Shown here: positions 34,848-44,827 of the stretch, in pieces | How positions within the stretch are numbered: the stretch's first letter is position 1 | Layout: each line of letters starts with the position of its first letter | Source: Thalassospira mesophila | GTDB taxonomy: Bacteria > Pseudomonadota > Alphaproteobacteria > Rhodospirillales > Thalassospiraceae | DNA: 64,000 nucleotides | NCBI RefSeq assembly: GCF_002115755.1 | Contig: NZ_JFKA01000001.1 | Coordinates: forward strand, 558,001-622,000 | Reading direction: 5' to 3' | The notes under the pieces: model-generated | Told to the model about the DNA's origin: nothing | Seen by the model: the letters and a program-made list of their open reading frames with translations, nothing else | The model's database searches: none | Translations under genes and position numbers: made by a program

Positions 34848-35618
34848 ATGACGATTATTTTCCGACATGTCATTGTCAGTATGGCGTTTCTGGGGCTTGT
34901 CGCCTGCGGCGATACGGCACCGAAATGGGAACCCCAGGACATGATGGGCGGCCCCGCCGAACAGACAAGCCTGGATACGGCCTACGCCCGGATGGTCGAT
35001 TTCAAGGCCACGGCAACCGATGACAGCGGCAAGGCATTTTACGCTGGGCCCAACGCCACGGTGGTTGGGGCCGGGCAACAGGCACTGGCCCTGTGCCAAA
35101 ACGGCGGCGGGGCGAATTGCAAGGTATCGCGGCTGGGTCTGACCTCGATTGAGGGGCTGAACTCGCAAGGTGTGGCCGATGTGATTAAATCTTACAGCGA
35201 CACCCTGACGGCAGAAGCCGCACAGGCCGCCAAAGCCGGAAATATCGAAGCCGCGAACTGGCTGGCCTATCATTATGCCACACGGGGTGAAAACCTGGCG
35301 GAGGCCGAAAGGCTGATTAAAATGGCCATGCAGGTGCAGCCCGAAAACCCGTCAATACAGGATACCTATGGTCTGATCCTGTATAAACAGGGCGATTACG
35401 CTGCCGCCGAAGAAGCCCTGATCAAGGCCAATAAAGCCGCCCCGATTGCCGAACATCTGGCCCATTTTGCCGATAATGCCGTGGCAATGGGCAAACGCGA
35501 TATGGCACGGGTGGCCTATCAGCGTGCCATGAATGCCAATCCCGATCCCGTTTTGTCACAGCATATTCAAAAGCAGCTTTTAGCCCTTGATATGGGGGCA
35601 GGTGCCGCACAGCAATAA
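34848..35618 (+). CDS. TPR-repeat lipoprotein
   Basis: 256 residues. Lipobox LVAC at the end of the first hydrophobic stretch ('MAFLGLVACGD', Cys about 20). After about 100 residues of unassigned sequence come Ala-rich helices with tetratricopeptide spacing: 'AGNIEAANWLAYHYATRGENLAEAERLIKMAMQVQPENP', with two further repeats (each run given in part). The outer- or inner-membrane anchored protein probably serves as a scaffold for a complex. The ATG is chosen because AGGGGAG lies 10 bases before it and it opens directly on a signal sequence. Confidence 0.8.
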   Translation: MTIIFRHVIVSMAFLGLVACGDTAPKWEPQDMMGGPAEQTSLDTAYARMVDFKATATDDSGKAFYAGPNATVVGAGQQALALCQNGGGANCKVSRLGLTSIEGLNSQGVADVIKSYSDTLTAEAAQAAKAGNIEAANWLAYHYATRGENLAEAERLIKMAMQVQPENPSIQDTYGLILYKQGDYAAAEEALIKANKAAPIAEHLAHFADNAVAMGKRDMARVAYQRAMNANPDPVLSQHIQKQLLALDMGAGAAQQ

Positions 35619-35712
35619 GCGGGCCCTGCAAAACAACCGGTGCTGTTAAGCGGCCATGTCGGCTGGGGGGATTTGCGCAAATCTGCCTTGGTGGGGGCGC
35701 CGCATCCTTCGT

Positions 35713-36234
35713 TTAGGCTGTTTTGCGGCGCGGCCAGTCCAGGCTGATCGGCACACCGTCAATATCACCCATTTTCACTTCGTTCAGGTTATTGCCGGGG
35801 CCCGCGCGATCAATAATCAGAAATTCGCTGTCAGGTTCCAGCACCAGAAGCGGGTGGTGCCAAACGCCTTTGTCATAGGTAATCCCCTGTTTGCCATTGG
35901 TGACAAAGGCGCGCAAATCGCCTGCCTTGGGCAGGTCGCTGGCCGGGGCCACGACAATTAAAAACTTTTGCCCCTGCATGGGCACAAACGCCTGTGACCC
36001 CAACGGGTGGCGTTCCATCATGGCTATGCGGATTGGCAGGGGGCGCGGATTGCCCTGAAATATGCTGATAATTGGACGTCCGCCTTCCTCGCTGGCATCG
36101 ATACCGGAAATATCGTGATAGCGCGTGGTCGTCCCCTGATTAATCCCAAAGGATTCGCGTGCGGTTTCCGTGCTGATCACGTCACCAAAATCGGTAAAAG
36201 CTTCCGGCGTAAGCGGTTCGACAGTCAATTTCAT
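35713..36234 (-). CDS. allA: Ureidoglycolate lyase
   Basis: 173 residues with the AllA/ureidoglycolate hydrolase cupin pattern: 'PLTPEAFTDFGDVI' start, 'RPLPIRIAMMERHPLGSQAFVPM' with the conserved ERHP, and 'KGVWHHPLLVLEPDSEFLIIDR'. Releases glyoxylate and urea from ureidoglycolate, the last step of ureide breakdown. An AGGGGGT site supports this ATG; the frame continues 16 codons upstream without a site. It lies downstream of allantoicase in a minus-strand cluster alc-uraD-puuE order reversed (puuE, uraD, alc, allA). Confidence 0.9.
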   Translation of the reverse strand: MKLTVEPLTPEAFTDFGDVISTETARESFGINQGTTTRYHDISGIDASEEGGRPIISIFQGNPRPLPIRIAMMERHPLGSQAFVPMQGQKFLIVVAPASDLPKAGDLRAFVTNGKQGITYDKGVWHHPLLVLEPDSEFLIIDRAGPGNNLNEVKMGDIDGVPISLDWPRRKTA

Positions 36235-36416
36235 TTTTACCCCCTGTGGTTCGGCGCTGTTGTTCCAAATCTGGTTGATCAAAGCCGATCAACCAGATCC
36301 TTAATCGGCGGGCGGGCTCATCAAGCCCTTGCCAATTACGGCATAAGCCGCGCGACGCGGTCACGCCGTACCCGGTCTTCATCGGCCGCTTTGGGAAGAC
36401 CGGGTATTGATGAAAA

Positions 36417-37436
36417 TCAGGGCCGGGCTGGTTTTCCAAGAATACGAATGCGGCTGATGCCGCCATCCGGGATTGAATTGATGCGCAAATGCGACACAGG
36501 CCCGCGCACGGTAATGGCAGCCCCGCCAAATTCGTGAATGCGGTCAGCCTGCATTTTTTGTTCCGGCAACACGGTTTGCCAGAACATCGAGCGCGCAATA
36601 ATCGACTTGTCCTTTTCGCCCTCCACATAGGCCCCCTGAATGGAAACACGGTCGGGGAAATTGCCTTTGAAATGGCAGGTATCAATGACGATTTTGTCGA
36701 TCTCGCCGGGATGGCCCAGTTCGATAATCAGCCATTCATTGCCCGGTTCGCGCCGGCGGCTGGTTTCCCAGCCATCGCCCATATTAATGCCGCGCCCCGG
36801 TGCCATTACTACATTGGGGTTGCCATAATGCGCGTCAGACCATGCAACGGCGATGCCGCCATTGATCATGGCTGCTAAATCCACCTGTTCGCCCTGCTGG
36901 GCCATCTGGCTCCAGTCGCGGTCGGGGCGGCCATAAACGCGCAGCCGCGCAATGCCGCCATCGGGGTAAATATGTAAACGCACATGGGTAAATACCCCGT
37001 CATTATGGGCATCGGCGTAATGATGCGCACTGGCTCCTAAGCCTTGCGGGGCGACAATTTCGCTCCAGGTTGCGGTGTCATCGGGGTCGCCGTCGGGGCA
37101 AAAACAGGCCTCAAGCGATGCGGCAGGCGGGAAATTGCCAGTGAAATGGCTGGTGTCGATATCGACACCATAAATCTTGCACGATGTTGCCAGTCGCACG
37201 ACGGCGTAATCGTGCCCTTCCACCCGTTTGCGGCGGCTTTCCCAGCCATCCATCCATTTGCCGTTATCGTCGTATTTGTCGGGGTAAAAAACCGCCGGGG
37301 CCGATTGCAACATGCGTTGTTTGTCGGCGAAAAAATCGTCGGTGGCAAAAACGGCAACCGCGCCAAGGCGCGCGTCGGCCATATTGACAAAACGACGGGT
37401 AAATTCGGGGGCGGTATCGTTGCTGGAATGGCTCAT
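36417..37436 (-). CDS. alc: Allantoicase
   Basis: 339 residues, the family's usual length, built of two similar jelly-roll halves. Each half carries the matching motif: 'DIDTSHFTGNFPP' in the first and 'VIDTCHFKGNFPD' in the second, followed by related 'ISRIRILG'-type ends ('IARLRVYG' and 'ISRIRILG'). Hydrolyses allantoate to ureidoglycolate and urea. Sits between OHCU decarboxylase and ureidoglycolate lyase genes. Confidence 0.95.
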   Translation of the reverse strand: MSHSSNDTAPEFTRRFVNMADARLGAVAVFATDDFFADKQRMLQSAPAVFYPDKYDDNGKWMDGWESRRKRVEGHDYAVVRLATSCKIYGVDIDTSHFTGNFPPAASLEACFCPDGDPDDTATWSEIVAPQGLGASAHHYADAHNDGVFTHVRLHIYPDGGIARLRVYGRPDRDWSQMAQQGEQVDLAAMINGGIAVAWSDAHYGNPNVVMAPGRGINMGDGWETSRRREPGNEWLIIELGHPGEIDKIVIDTCHFKGNFPDRVSIQGAYVEGEKDKSIIARSMFWQTVLPEQKMQADRIHEFGGAAITVRGPVSHLRINSIPDGGISRIRILGKPARP

Positions 37437-37473
37437 TGGTTTGCGTCCTGCTGATAAGGGTGCTGTGCCACGC

Positions 37474-38031
37474 TTACAGGGCCTGCAAGCGCAATAATGC
37501 GATGCGGTGAACCTGTTGCAGGGCTTCGTTAAATTCGGTGTCGATATCGTTTTTCACCCGGCGCTCAAACGCGGCCAGAATGTCGGTACGATGAAACCCT
37601 GTTACCGCAAAAATAAACGGAAAACCGAACTTGCCCTTATAGACATCATTAAGGGTGGAAAATCGCACAAGTTCATCTTCGCTGCATTGATCTAACCCCG
37701 CGCCTTGCTGTTCACCCCGCGATGATGCGGTTAAATCGGCCAGGGCGAGTTTACCGGCAAGGTCGGGATGGGCACGCAACAGCGCCATTTTTTCATCGCG
37801 TGTGGCGCGTTCCACAATAACCTGCATCGCACTTGCCAGTTTTTCCGGGCTATCAAGGGCCGGGCTGATGCCGTCGTCCACCAGCCGTTCGGCAATCCAG
37901 GGCGAATGTTCGTAAACACCGCCATATAAATTAACAAACGACTTTGCCGCCAGCGTGCTGGGCGGGGTTGTGACAAACAGCGATGTTTTTTCATCCGGCC
38001 CGGTGGCCGTGGAAACGGTGTTTTCAGTCAT
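37474..38031 (-). CDS. uraD: OHCU decarboxylase
   Basis: 185 residues, all-helical family. 'FVNLYGGVYEHSPWIAER' holds the first catalytic histidine region, 'RAHPDLAGKLA' the HP signature, and 'LTASSRGEQQGAGLDQ' the Ser/Glu segment. Converts 2-oxo-4-hydroxy-4-carboxy-5-ureidoimidazoline to S-allantoin after HIU hydrolase. The 20-residue polar N-terminus is longer than in some homologues. Confidence 0.94.
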   Translation of the reverse strand: MTENTVSTATGPDEKTSLFVTTPPSTLAAKSFVNLYGGVYEHSPWIAERLVDDGISPALDSPEKLASAMQVIVERATRDEKMALLRAHPDLAGKLALADLTASSRGEQQGAGLDQCSEDELVRFSTLNDVYKGKFGFPFIFAVTGFHRTDILAAFERRVKNDIDTEFNEALQQVHRIALLRLQAL

Positions 38032-38087
38032 CTCGAACGTTCCTGTAAATCAGGTAAAGGCGCGCTTTGCGATTGGCACCTTGTTGT

Positions 38088-39002
38088 TTAACCCGCAAAC
38101 GGGTGGTGTTCACGCCAGTGGCGGGCAATGTCGATGCGCCGTGCAAACCACACATCATCATGGCTGCGCACATAATCGACAAAGCGTTTCAGGGCGGCAA
38201 AGCGCCCCGGGCGGCCGACAAGGCGGCAATGCAAACCGACGGACAGCATTTTGGGGGTATGGACGCCTTCTTCATACAAGGTGTCGAAACTGTCTTTTAA
38301 ATACTGGTAATATTGCTCGCCGGAATTAAAGCCCTGCATGGCGGCAAAGCGCATATCGTTGACATCAAGCGTATAGGGCACAATCAGGTGCGGGCTTTCG
38401 GTCTGGGTGCTCCAGAACGGCAATTCGTCGCTGTAATCATCGGCGTCATACAGGAAGCCGCCTTCTTCGGCGACAAGGCGACGAGTATTGGGGCTGGTGC
38501 GGCCCGTATACCAGCCCAGCGGGCGTTCCCCGGTGACATTTTTGATAATATCAATCGCCTGATGCAAATGATCACGTTCAACATTTTCATCCACATACTG
38601 GTAATCGATCCAGCGCAGGCCATGCGAACAAATTTCGTGCCCGTCTTTCATCGCAATTTCGCCAACCTGGGGCTGGCGGGCAAGGGCCATGGCCACGGCA
38701 AACAGGGTGATGGGAATTTCACGTTCACGAAACAGGCTCAATATTCGCCACACCCCGACGCGCGATCCGTATTCATAGATCGATTCCATGCTCATATGGC
38801 GCACGCCGTGGCGCGCATCGGCCCCGACCATTTCGGACAAAAAGGCTTCCGATGCGGCGTCCCCGTGCAGGATGCAGTTTTCCCCGCCTTCCTCGTAATT
38901 CAGCACAAACTGCACCGCAATGCGGGCCTTGTTCGGCCAGTTGGCATGGGGCGGGTTTGCGCCATAACCGATCAGGTCGCGCGCATAGGGGGTATCGGTC
39001 AT
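38088..39002 (-). CDS. puuE: Allantoinase, polysaccharide-deacetylase type (PuuE)
   Basis: 304 residues of the NodB-like barrel: 'ARDLIGYGANPPHANWPNKARIAVQFVLNYEEGGE' region (partly quoted) and 'MKDGHEICSHGLRW' and 'GRPGRFAALKRFVDYV' are hallmark PuuE segments. Opens the hydantoin ring of allantoin to allantoate without needing the binuclear metal centre of the AllB enzyme. The GGAGGC site precedes the chosen ATG; upstream in-frame codons are unlikely. First gene of the minus-strand ureide operon, divergent from hiuH. Confidence 0.93.
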   Translation of the reverse strand: MTDTPYARDLIGYGANPPHANWPNKARIAVQFVLNYEEGGENCILHGDAASEAFLSEMVGADARHGVRHMSMESIYEYGSRVGVWRILSLFREREIPITLFAVAMALARQPQVGEIAMKDGHEICSHGLRWIDYQYVDENVERDHLHQAIDIIKNVTGERPLGWYTGRTSPNTRRLVAEEGGFLYDADDYSDELPFWSTQTESPHLIVPYTLDVNDMRFAAMQGFNSGEQYYQYLKDSFDTLYEEGVHTPKMLSVGLHCRLVGRPGRFAALKRFVDYVRSHDDVWFARRIDIARHWREHHPFAG

Positions 39003-39404
39003 CTTTGCCTCCAGATCGTTTAATCCCGGTTTGGTTCGTCGGGTTATTTGGTGTAGCATTAACCATTGGCTGCGGTGCAGCAAGGAAATCCGGCACGTGT
39101 CTGGCGGGAAACTTTCAAGCGGGTCTTAAAAATATTACCCCCGGCCGATGGCTTGAAGATAGGCCAAAGACGCGGCCATCAAGGTGTTTTCGGTGCTTTG
39201 TGCCGGTGTCTCGGTATTCTTTTTCAAAGAATTATTGATATAGTTTCACGTTATCGCCTCTTTCCTGAATGCCTGTTGCAGTGCGACCTTTTTAAAAACG
39301 TCATAAAGAAACCGGCTTAACCCTTAAAAACACAAACAGGCCGGATCAGAGAGGCAGGCGGGCAACCGCTAAAATTATCGATTCAGTGACATAGGAGGCC
39401 CGTC
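39003..39404. other. Divergent promoter region puuE / hiuH
   Basis: No gene. Must contain the promoters of the two divergent halves of the purine cluster. I see AT-rich stretches near 39225-39310 but no clear operator palindrome. A strong AGGAGG lies just before hiuH. Confidence 0.55.
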
Positions 39405-39758
39405 ATGGGGCGCTTGACGACACATGTGCTCGATACGGCACGCGGCTGCCCGGCTGGCGGTATTCGCATTGAATTGCACCGCTTTGACGGCGGGCATGAT
39501 GACCGTGTCGCCATGGCGGTGACAAATGCCGATGGCCGCACCGATGCACCGTTGCTTGAAGGTAAAACCTTTCGTCCGGGTAAATATGAACTGGTGTTTT
39601 GTGCCGGTGATTATTTCGATGCGGCTGGCTATGATTTGCCAGACCCGAAATTCCTTGATCAGGTGGTAATCCGCTTTGGAATTTCAGAGTCGGACGCGCA
39701 TTATCATGTGCCGCTTTTGTTATCGCCGTTTGGCTATTCCACCTATCGCGGCAGTTAA
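39405..39758 (+). CDS. hiuH: 5-hydroxyisourate hydrolase (transthyretin-like)
   Basis: 117 residues. 'LTTHVLDTARGCPAGGIRIEL' begins as the family does, with the active-site His in THVLD, and the protein ends in the diagnostic tetrapeptide YRGS. Hydrolyses 5-hydroxyisourate, the product of urate oxidation, to OHCU. Cytoplasmic (no signal peptide). Followed 8 bases later by xdhA. Confidence 0.96.
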   Translation: MGRLTTHVLDTARGCPAGGIRIELHRFDGGHDDRVAMAVTNADGRTDAPLLEGKTFRPGKYELVFCAGDYFDAAGYDLPDPKFLDQVVIRFGISESDAHYHVPLLLSPFGYSTYRGS

Positions 39759-39766
39759 GAAAGACG

Positions 39767-41254
39767 ATGACAGATATGCGAAGCGATATCCGCTTTTTGC
39801 TGGGCAATGAAGACCGCCGGATCGGCAATATTGATCCGCAAACCACTGTGTTGAATTATCTGCGCCTGAACGAGCATAAATTCGGCACCAAAGAAGGCTG
39901 TGCCGAGGGCGATTGTGGTGCGTGTACCATTGTGCTGGGCGAGGTCGATGAGGCGGCAGCGGGCGGCATGTCGTATCGCACAGTTAATGCCTGCATTCAG
40001 TTCGTGCCGACACTGGATGGCAAACAGCTTTTAACTGTCGAACATTTAAAATCAGCCGATGGCAGTTTGCATCCGGTCCAGCAGGCAATGGTGGATAACC
40101 ACGGGTCGCAATGCGGCTTTTGCACGCCGGGCTTTGTCATGAGCCTGTATAAAATCTGGCTGGATGGCGGCGAGGAGGAACGGGGCGCAATTAATGACGC
40201 GCTGGCGGGCAATCTGTGCCGCTGTACCGGCTATGGGCCGATTATCGAGGCTGCTCGCCAATCTGGCGGTGCTGCAATAAATGATACCATTGAACAATCA
40301 CGCCGTTGGGATGTTGCGAGCCGCCTTAAAGGCTTGATCGGTGACGATGGCGGGTTAAGCCTGAGCCACGAAAGCGGGCGTTATTTTGCCCCGCGCAGCA
40401 GTGATGAACTGGCGCAGCTTCTGATCACCCATCCCGACGCCGTTATTTTGGCAGGTGGCACCGATGTGGGCCTGTGGGTGACCAAACATCTGATGCGCCT
40501 TGACCCGATTATTTATATAGGCGATGTCGCCGACCTGAAACAGGTTGAACAGATTGGCAGTGACCTCCATATCGGGGCTGGTGCCACCTATAGCGCCGCG
40601 CACGATGCGTTGGGTGCCGTTGCCGCTGATATTGGCGAGTTAATCCGCCGTATCGGCTCGCGGCAAATTCGCAATGCGGGGACCGTGGGTGGCAATATCG
40701 CTAATGGATCGCCGATTGGCGATACCCCGCCCGCCCTTATTGCGCTGGGCGCACGCATTGTGCTGCGTATGGGCGATGTGCGGCGCGACATTGCGCTGGA
40801 AGACTTTTTCATCACCTATGGCAAGCAGGACCGTGCCAAGGGTGAGTTTGTGGAAAAAATTATTGTGCCGCAGCCGGGCGCACAAACGCAGTTCAAGGCA
40901 TGGAAAATTTCCAAACGGTTTGATCAGGATATTACCGCTGTTTTGGGGGCCTTTGCCATCACACTGGAAAACGGCGTGATCCGCGATATCCGCGTGGCCT
41001 TTGGTGGCATGGCTGGCACCCCGATGCGAGCCAAAAAATGCGAAGCTGCTTTGATGGGGCAGCCATGGAATGATGCAACATTGAATGCCGCGCGGCGGGC
41101 ACTGGCAGATGATTTTAAACCGATGACGGACATGCGGGCATCGGGCGAATATCGCATGTTGGTGGCGCAAAACCTGCTGAGCAAACTGTTTATCGAAACC
41201 ACACAACCCGGCGTGGCCACCCGCCTTGTCGGGAAGGCAGCAGCACATGCTTGA
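39767..41254 (+). CDS. xdhA: Xanthine dehydrogenase, iron-sulfur/FAD subunit
   Basis: 495 residues. Two [2Fe-2S] clusters: 'CAEGDCGACT' with a further Cys in 'NACIQF', then 'QCGFCTPGFVMSL' and 'NLCRCTGYGPI'. The FAD-binding domain follows from about residue 195 ('ILAGGTDVGLWVTK', 'RNAGTVGGNIANGSPIGD') and the CO-dehydrogenase-flavoprotein C-terminal domain closes it. With XdhB it oxidises hypoxanthine and xanthine to urate. The stop overlaps the xdhB start by 8 bases. Confidence 0.96.
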   Translation: MTDMRSDIRFLLGNEDRRIGNIDPQTTVLNYLRLNEHKFGTKEGCAEGDCGACTIVLGEVDEAAAGGMSYRTVNACIQFVPTLDGKQLLTVEHLKSADGSLHPVQQAMVDNHGSQCGFCTPGFVMSLYKIWLDGGEEERGAINDALAGNLCRCTGYGPIIEAARQSGGAAINDTIEQSRRWDVASRLKGLIGDDGGLSLSHESGRYFAPRSSDELAQLLITHPDAVILAGGTDVGLWVTKHLMRLDPIIYIGDVADLKQVEQIGSDLHIGAGATYSAAHDALGAVAADIGELIRRIGSRQIRNAGTVGGNIANGSPIGDTPPALIALGARIVLRMGDVRRDIALEDFFITYGKQDRAKGEFVEKIIVPQPGAQTQFKAWKISKRFDQDITAVLGAFAITLENGVIRDIRVAFGGMAGTPMRAKKCEAALMGQPWNDATLNAARRALADDFKPMTDMRASGEYRMLVAQNLLSKLFIETTQPGVATRLVGKAAAHA

Positions 41255-43688
41255 TAAAGCTGAAACTACCGATCTGATTGCGCCAACACCGGGCCTGACT
41301 GGCGGTGTTCGATCTGCCAGCAAGCACGATAGCGGCCCCAAACACGTTACCGGCGAAGCCGTTTATATCGACGATATTGTCGAACCTTATGGCACGCTTC
41401 ATTTGGCCCCGGGGGCTGCCACCATTGCGCATGGCAAAATCATTAAAATGGATTTGTCCAAGGTACGTTCGGCACCGGGGGTGGTTTGTGTGCTAACGGC
41501 GGATGATATTCCCGGAACCAATGACGTTTCCCCGGCGCATACCCATGACGAGCCGGTGTTGCCCGATGGCATTGTACAGTTTTATGGCCAGCCGATATTT
41601 TGTGTGGCGGCCGAAACGCGCGAACAGGCACGGGCAGCCACCAAACTGGCCGACATTGAATATGAAGAACTGCCCGCCATTCTGTCTATTGACGATGCGA
41701 TGGCACAAAAATCCTATGTTGCCGAACCCCATGTGATGAAACGGGGCGATAGTGCAAGCGCGCTTGCGTCTGCCCCGCACCGCCATGCGTCGCGCATGGT
41801 GATTGGCGGGCAGGACCATTTTTACCTTGAAGGGCATATTTCCTTCGCTATTCCGCAGGAAGATGGCGACGTTTTTATTCATTGCTCCACCCAGCATCCG
41901 TCCGAGGTGCAGCACAATATTGCCAATGTGCTGGGCCGCCCGGCCAATGCGGTGACGGTGGAGGTGCGGCGTATGGGCGGCGGCTTTGGCGGCAAGGAAA
42001 CCCAGTCCATGCAATGGGCCGCCCTGGCATCCATCGTGGCGGTAAAAACCGGTCGCCCCGCCAAAATGCGGCTGGACCGCGATGACGACATGATCATGAC
42101 CGGAAAACGGCATGACTTTATTGTCGATTACGATGTTGGCTTTGACGATAGCGGGCGCATCTGTGGCGCAGATATTCAATATGCAGCCAATTGCGGTTTT
42201 AGTGCTGATTTGTCATCTGCGATTGCGGATCGTGCCATGTTCCACACCGATAATGCCTATTATCTGGGCGATGTCGAAATCCGGTCCTATCGGTGTAAAA
42301 CCAACCTTGTGTCCAACACCGCCTTTCGCGGCTTTGGCGGGCCGCAGGGCATGGTGGTGATTGAGCGCATTATCGATGAAATCGCGATGACGCTGGGTTT
42401 AGACCCGCTGGATGTGCGCATTGCCAATTATTATGGCGACGAAGGGCGCAATATGACGCCCTATTACATGCCGGTCGAAGATAACGTCCTGCCTGAACTT
42501 ACCCGCGATTTGCTGGCAAGTTCCGATTATCGTAAGCGCCGGGCCGAAATAGATGCCTTTAATGCCCAAAGCCCGGTGATCAAGCGCGGTATTGCCATGA
42601 CCCCGGTTAAATTCGGCATTTCCTTTACCACCACCTTTCTTAATCAGGCCGGGGCTTTGGTCCATGTCTATCAGGATGGATCGGTGCATCTCAACCATGG
42701 TGGCACTGAAATGGGCCAGGGCCTGTTTATCAAGGTTGCCCAGGTCGTGGCCGAGGAATTCCAGATCGACCTTGAACACATCAAAATCACTGCCACCAAT
42801 ACCGGCAAGGTGCCCAATACATCGGCCACGGCGGCATCATCGGGGGCGGATATGAACGGCATGGCGGCGCGCAATGCCGCGCGGACCATCAAGGACCGGT
42901 TAATTGTGTTTGCGGCGGCGCATTACAAGGTTGCTGCTGCCGAAATTCGTTTTGTACCGGGCCGCGTCATTGTCGGGGATGTTGCTGATATCAGCTTTGC
43001 CGAACTGGTCAAACTGGCCTATCTGGGCCGAGTATCCCTGTCGGCAACCGGTTATTATGCCACCCCGAAAATCCATTATGACCGCGAAACAGCATCGGGT
43101 CGCCCGTTTTTCTATTTTGCCTATGGCATGGCGTGCAGCGAAGTCATGATCGATACCCTGACCGGCGAAAACAAGGTCACACGGGTTGATATTTTGCACG
43201 ATGTTGGCCAGTCGCTAAACCCGGCGATTGACCGGGGACAGATTGAAGGCGGCTTTATTCAAGGCATGGGGTGGCTAACCGCCGAGGAATTATGGTGGGA
43301 TGATGCCGGGCGTATTCGTACCCACGCGCCCTCAACCTATAAAATCCCCGCCTGTTCAGACCGCCCCGAAGATTTCCGCATGGAACTGTGGTCATCCGGA
43401 CGCAATGTTGAAAAATCCATCCATCGTTCAAAGGCGGTGGGCGAACCGCCTTTGATGCTGGCAATTTCGGTGCATCGTGCCCTTGCCCATGCCGTGGCAT
43501 CGGTGGCGCAGGGTAAAATCGTTCCGGCCCTGAACACCCCGGCAACACCCGAAGCCATTTTACGGGCGGTGTTGCGCTTTGCCGATGACACCGTGCATAT
43601 CGCCCGATCTGATAGCAATGACCGGCAGCCAAAGGGCGCGCGTAGTGCCGCGATGGCCGGGGTTAGCGCGCCACAGGCGGGGGCATAA
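41247..43688 (+). CDS. xdhB: Xanthine dehydrogenase, molybdopterin subunit
   Basis: 813 residues, the molybdenum-cofactor subunit. 'GGGFGGKETQSMQWAA' and 'RGFGGPQGMVVIE' bind the cofactor, the 'NHGGTEMGQGLFIKVAQV' block is typical, and the active-site glutamate is expected in the C-terminal 'SKAVGEPPLMLAISV'. Starts at the ATG overlapping the xdhA stop; a frame-compatible codon 21 bases earlier would overlap more. Converts xanthine to urate with XdhA. Confidence 0.95.
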   Translation: MLDKAETTDLIAPTPGLTGGVRSASKHDSGPKHVTGEAVYIDDIVEPYGTLHLAPGAATIAHGKIIKMDLSKVRSAPGVVCVLTADDIPGTNDVSPAHTHDEPVLPDGIVQFYGQPIFCVAAETREQARAATKLADIEYEELPAILSIDDAMAQKSYVAEPHVMKRGDSASALASAPHRHASRMVIGGQDHFYLEGHISFAIPQEDGDVFIHCSTQHPSEVQHNIANVLGRPANAVTVEVRRMGGGFGGKETQSMQWAALASIVAVKTGRPAKMRLDRDDDMIMTGKRHDFIVDYDVGFDDSGRICGADIQYAANCGFSADLSSAIADRAMFHTDNAYYLGDVEIRSYRCKTNLVSNTAFRGFGGPQGMVVIERIIDEIAMTLGLDPLDVRIANYYGDEGRNMTPYYMPVEDNVLPELTRDLLASSDYRKRRAEIDAFNAQSPVIKRGIAMTPVKFGISFTTTFLNQAGALVHVYQDGSVHLNHGGTEMGQGLFIKVAQVVAEEFQIDLEHIKITATNTGKVPNTSATAASSGADMNGMAARNAARTIKDRLIVFAAAHYKVAAAEIRFVPGRVIVGDVADISFAELVKLAYLGRVSLSATGYYATPKIHYDRETASGRPFFYFAYGMACSEVMIDTLTGENKVTRVDILHDVGQSLNPAIDRGQIEGGFIQGMGWLTAEELWWDDAGRIRTHAPSTYKIPACSDRPEDFRMELWSSGRNVEKSIHRSKAVGEPPLMLAISVHRALAHAVASVAQGKIVPALNTPATPEAILRAVLRFADDTVHIARSDSNDRQPKGARSAAMAGVSAPQAGA

Positions 43689-43693
43689 CCGAC

Positions 43694-44827
43694 ATGGATG
43701 CGTCTTCCACCCGCCCTTCCGCCTCGTGCCTGGCTGTGTCGCTGGACCCGTCATCATGGATCGGTTTGTTGCAAACAAACGCCCCGATGATGATGGTTAG
43801 CATTGCCGATATTGCTGGGTCCACCCCGCGCGAAGCCGGGGCGTTTATGGTTATTTCAGCCGCCGATGTGATGGGCACGGTGGGCGGTGGTAACCTTGAA
43901 CATCAACTGACCCGCAAGGCGCGCGACTGGCTGGCGCAAGATGCCGTGCCAATGGCGCAATTCATGCGCTTTCCGCTGGGGCCGTCGCTGGGGCAATGCT
44001 GCGGCGGGTCGGTTCAGGTGGCATTTCATGCGCTAACCGCACAGCGCAGGGCGTCTCTGTTGCAAGGCATTATGGCCTTGCATGGCGGGCAGGGCGGGCC
44101 AGGGCAGGGCGTAGCGCCGGTCTGGTTGTTGCTGCCTTCGGATCAAAATCCCGATGGTGATTTTAGTGTTGTGTCTGGCGATAATGCGCCGTTTCTGGCA
44201 GCACAGTTTGGCAATTTGCGCGGCGGGATGCTGGCAAATAACGGCGTATCTGCCGGGTTGGCAGGTGTTTCACATCCTTCTGGGGCCTTGGCGGTGCGCC
44301 TTGATGACGGGGCAACACCGCTATGGTTGTTTGGGGCCGGGCATGTCGGGGCGGCGATTGCGCGCGCGCTTGCGCCCTTGCCGTTCAACCTTCACTGGGT
44401 CGATTCGCGGGCCGATTATATCGACCATCTTGAAACATCGCACCTGCACCCGATACACAGCCCCAACCCGTGGGAGGAAATCGCCGATTTGCCCGCCGGG
44501 GCACTGGTGCTGATTTTAACCCATTCCCACGCCGAGGATTTTGAAATTTGCCGGGCGGCCTTGTTGCGCGCCGATCTTGGCTTTGTTGGCATGATCGGCA
44601 GTGCCACCAAACGCGCGCGTTTTGTCGCACGGATGCGGGCGCGCGCTGTGCCCGATGCAGCCCTGGCGCGCCTGAGCTGCCCGATTGGCGTTGCCGGTAT
44701 CACCGGCAAGCATCCCGCAGTGATTGCGGCATCGGTAGCCGCCCAGCTGGTGGGATTGCGCGAAAACATGCAGGTTCAAAGTGGAACGCAGCCAGAAAAC
44801 AAGACCCGCCAGTTTGGCAGGAATTAA
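43694..44827 (+). CDS. xdhC: Xanthine dehydrogenase accessory protein XdhC
   Basis: 377 residues. Binds molybdenum cofactor, helps its sulfuration and inserts it in XdhB. Marks: 'SIADIAGSTPREAGAFMVIS', 'GTVGGGNLEHQ', 'LGPSLGQCCGGSVQV' with the Cys pair, and a C-terminal Rossmann-like half ('WLFGAGHVGAAIARALAPL') ending in the 'CPIGVAGITGKHPAVIAASVAAQ' type stretch. The length is somewhat above the ~280-330 usual because of a loop around residues 115-180. Six bases after xdhB. Confidence 0.93.
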   Translation: MDASSTRPSASCLAVSLDPSSWIGLLQTNAPMMMVSIADIAGSTPREAGAFMVISAADVMGTVGGGNLEHQLTRKARDWLAQDAVPMAQFMRFPLGPSLGQCCGGSVQVAFHALTAQRRASLLQGIMALHGGQGGPGQGVAPVWLLLPSDQNPDGDFSVVSGDNAPFLAAQFGNLRGGMLANNGVSAGLAGVSHPSGALAVRLDDGATPLWLFGAGHVGAAIARALAPLPFNLHWVDSRADYIDHLETSHLHPIHSPNPWEEIADLPAGALVLILTHSHAEDFEICRAALLRADLGFVGMIGSATKRARFVARMRARAVPDAALARLSCPIGVAGITGKHPAVIAASVAAQLVGLRENMQVQSGTQPENKTRQFGRN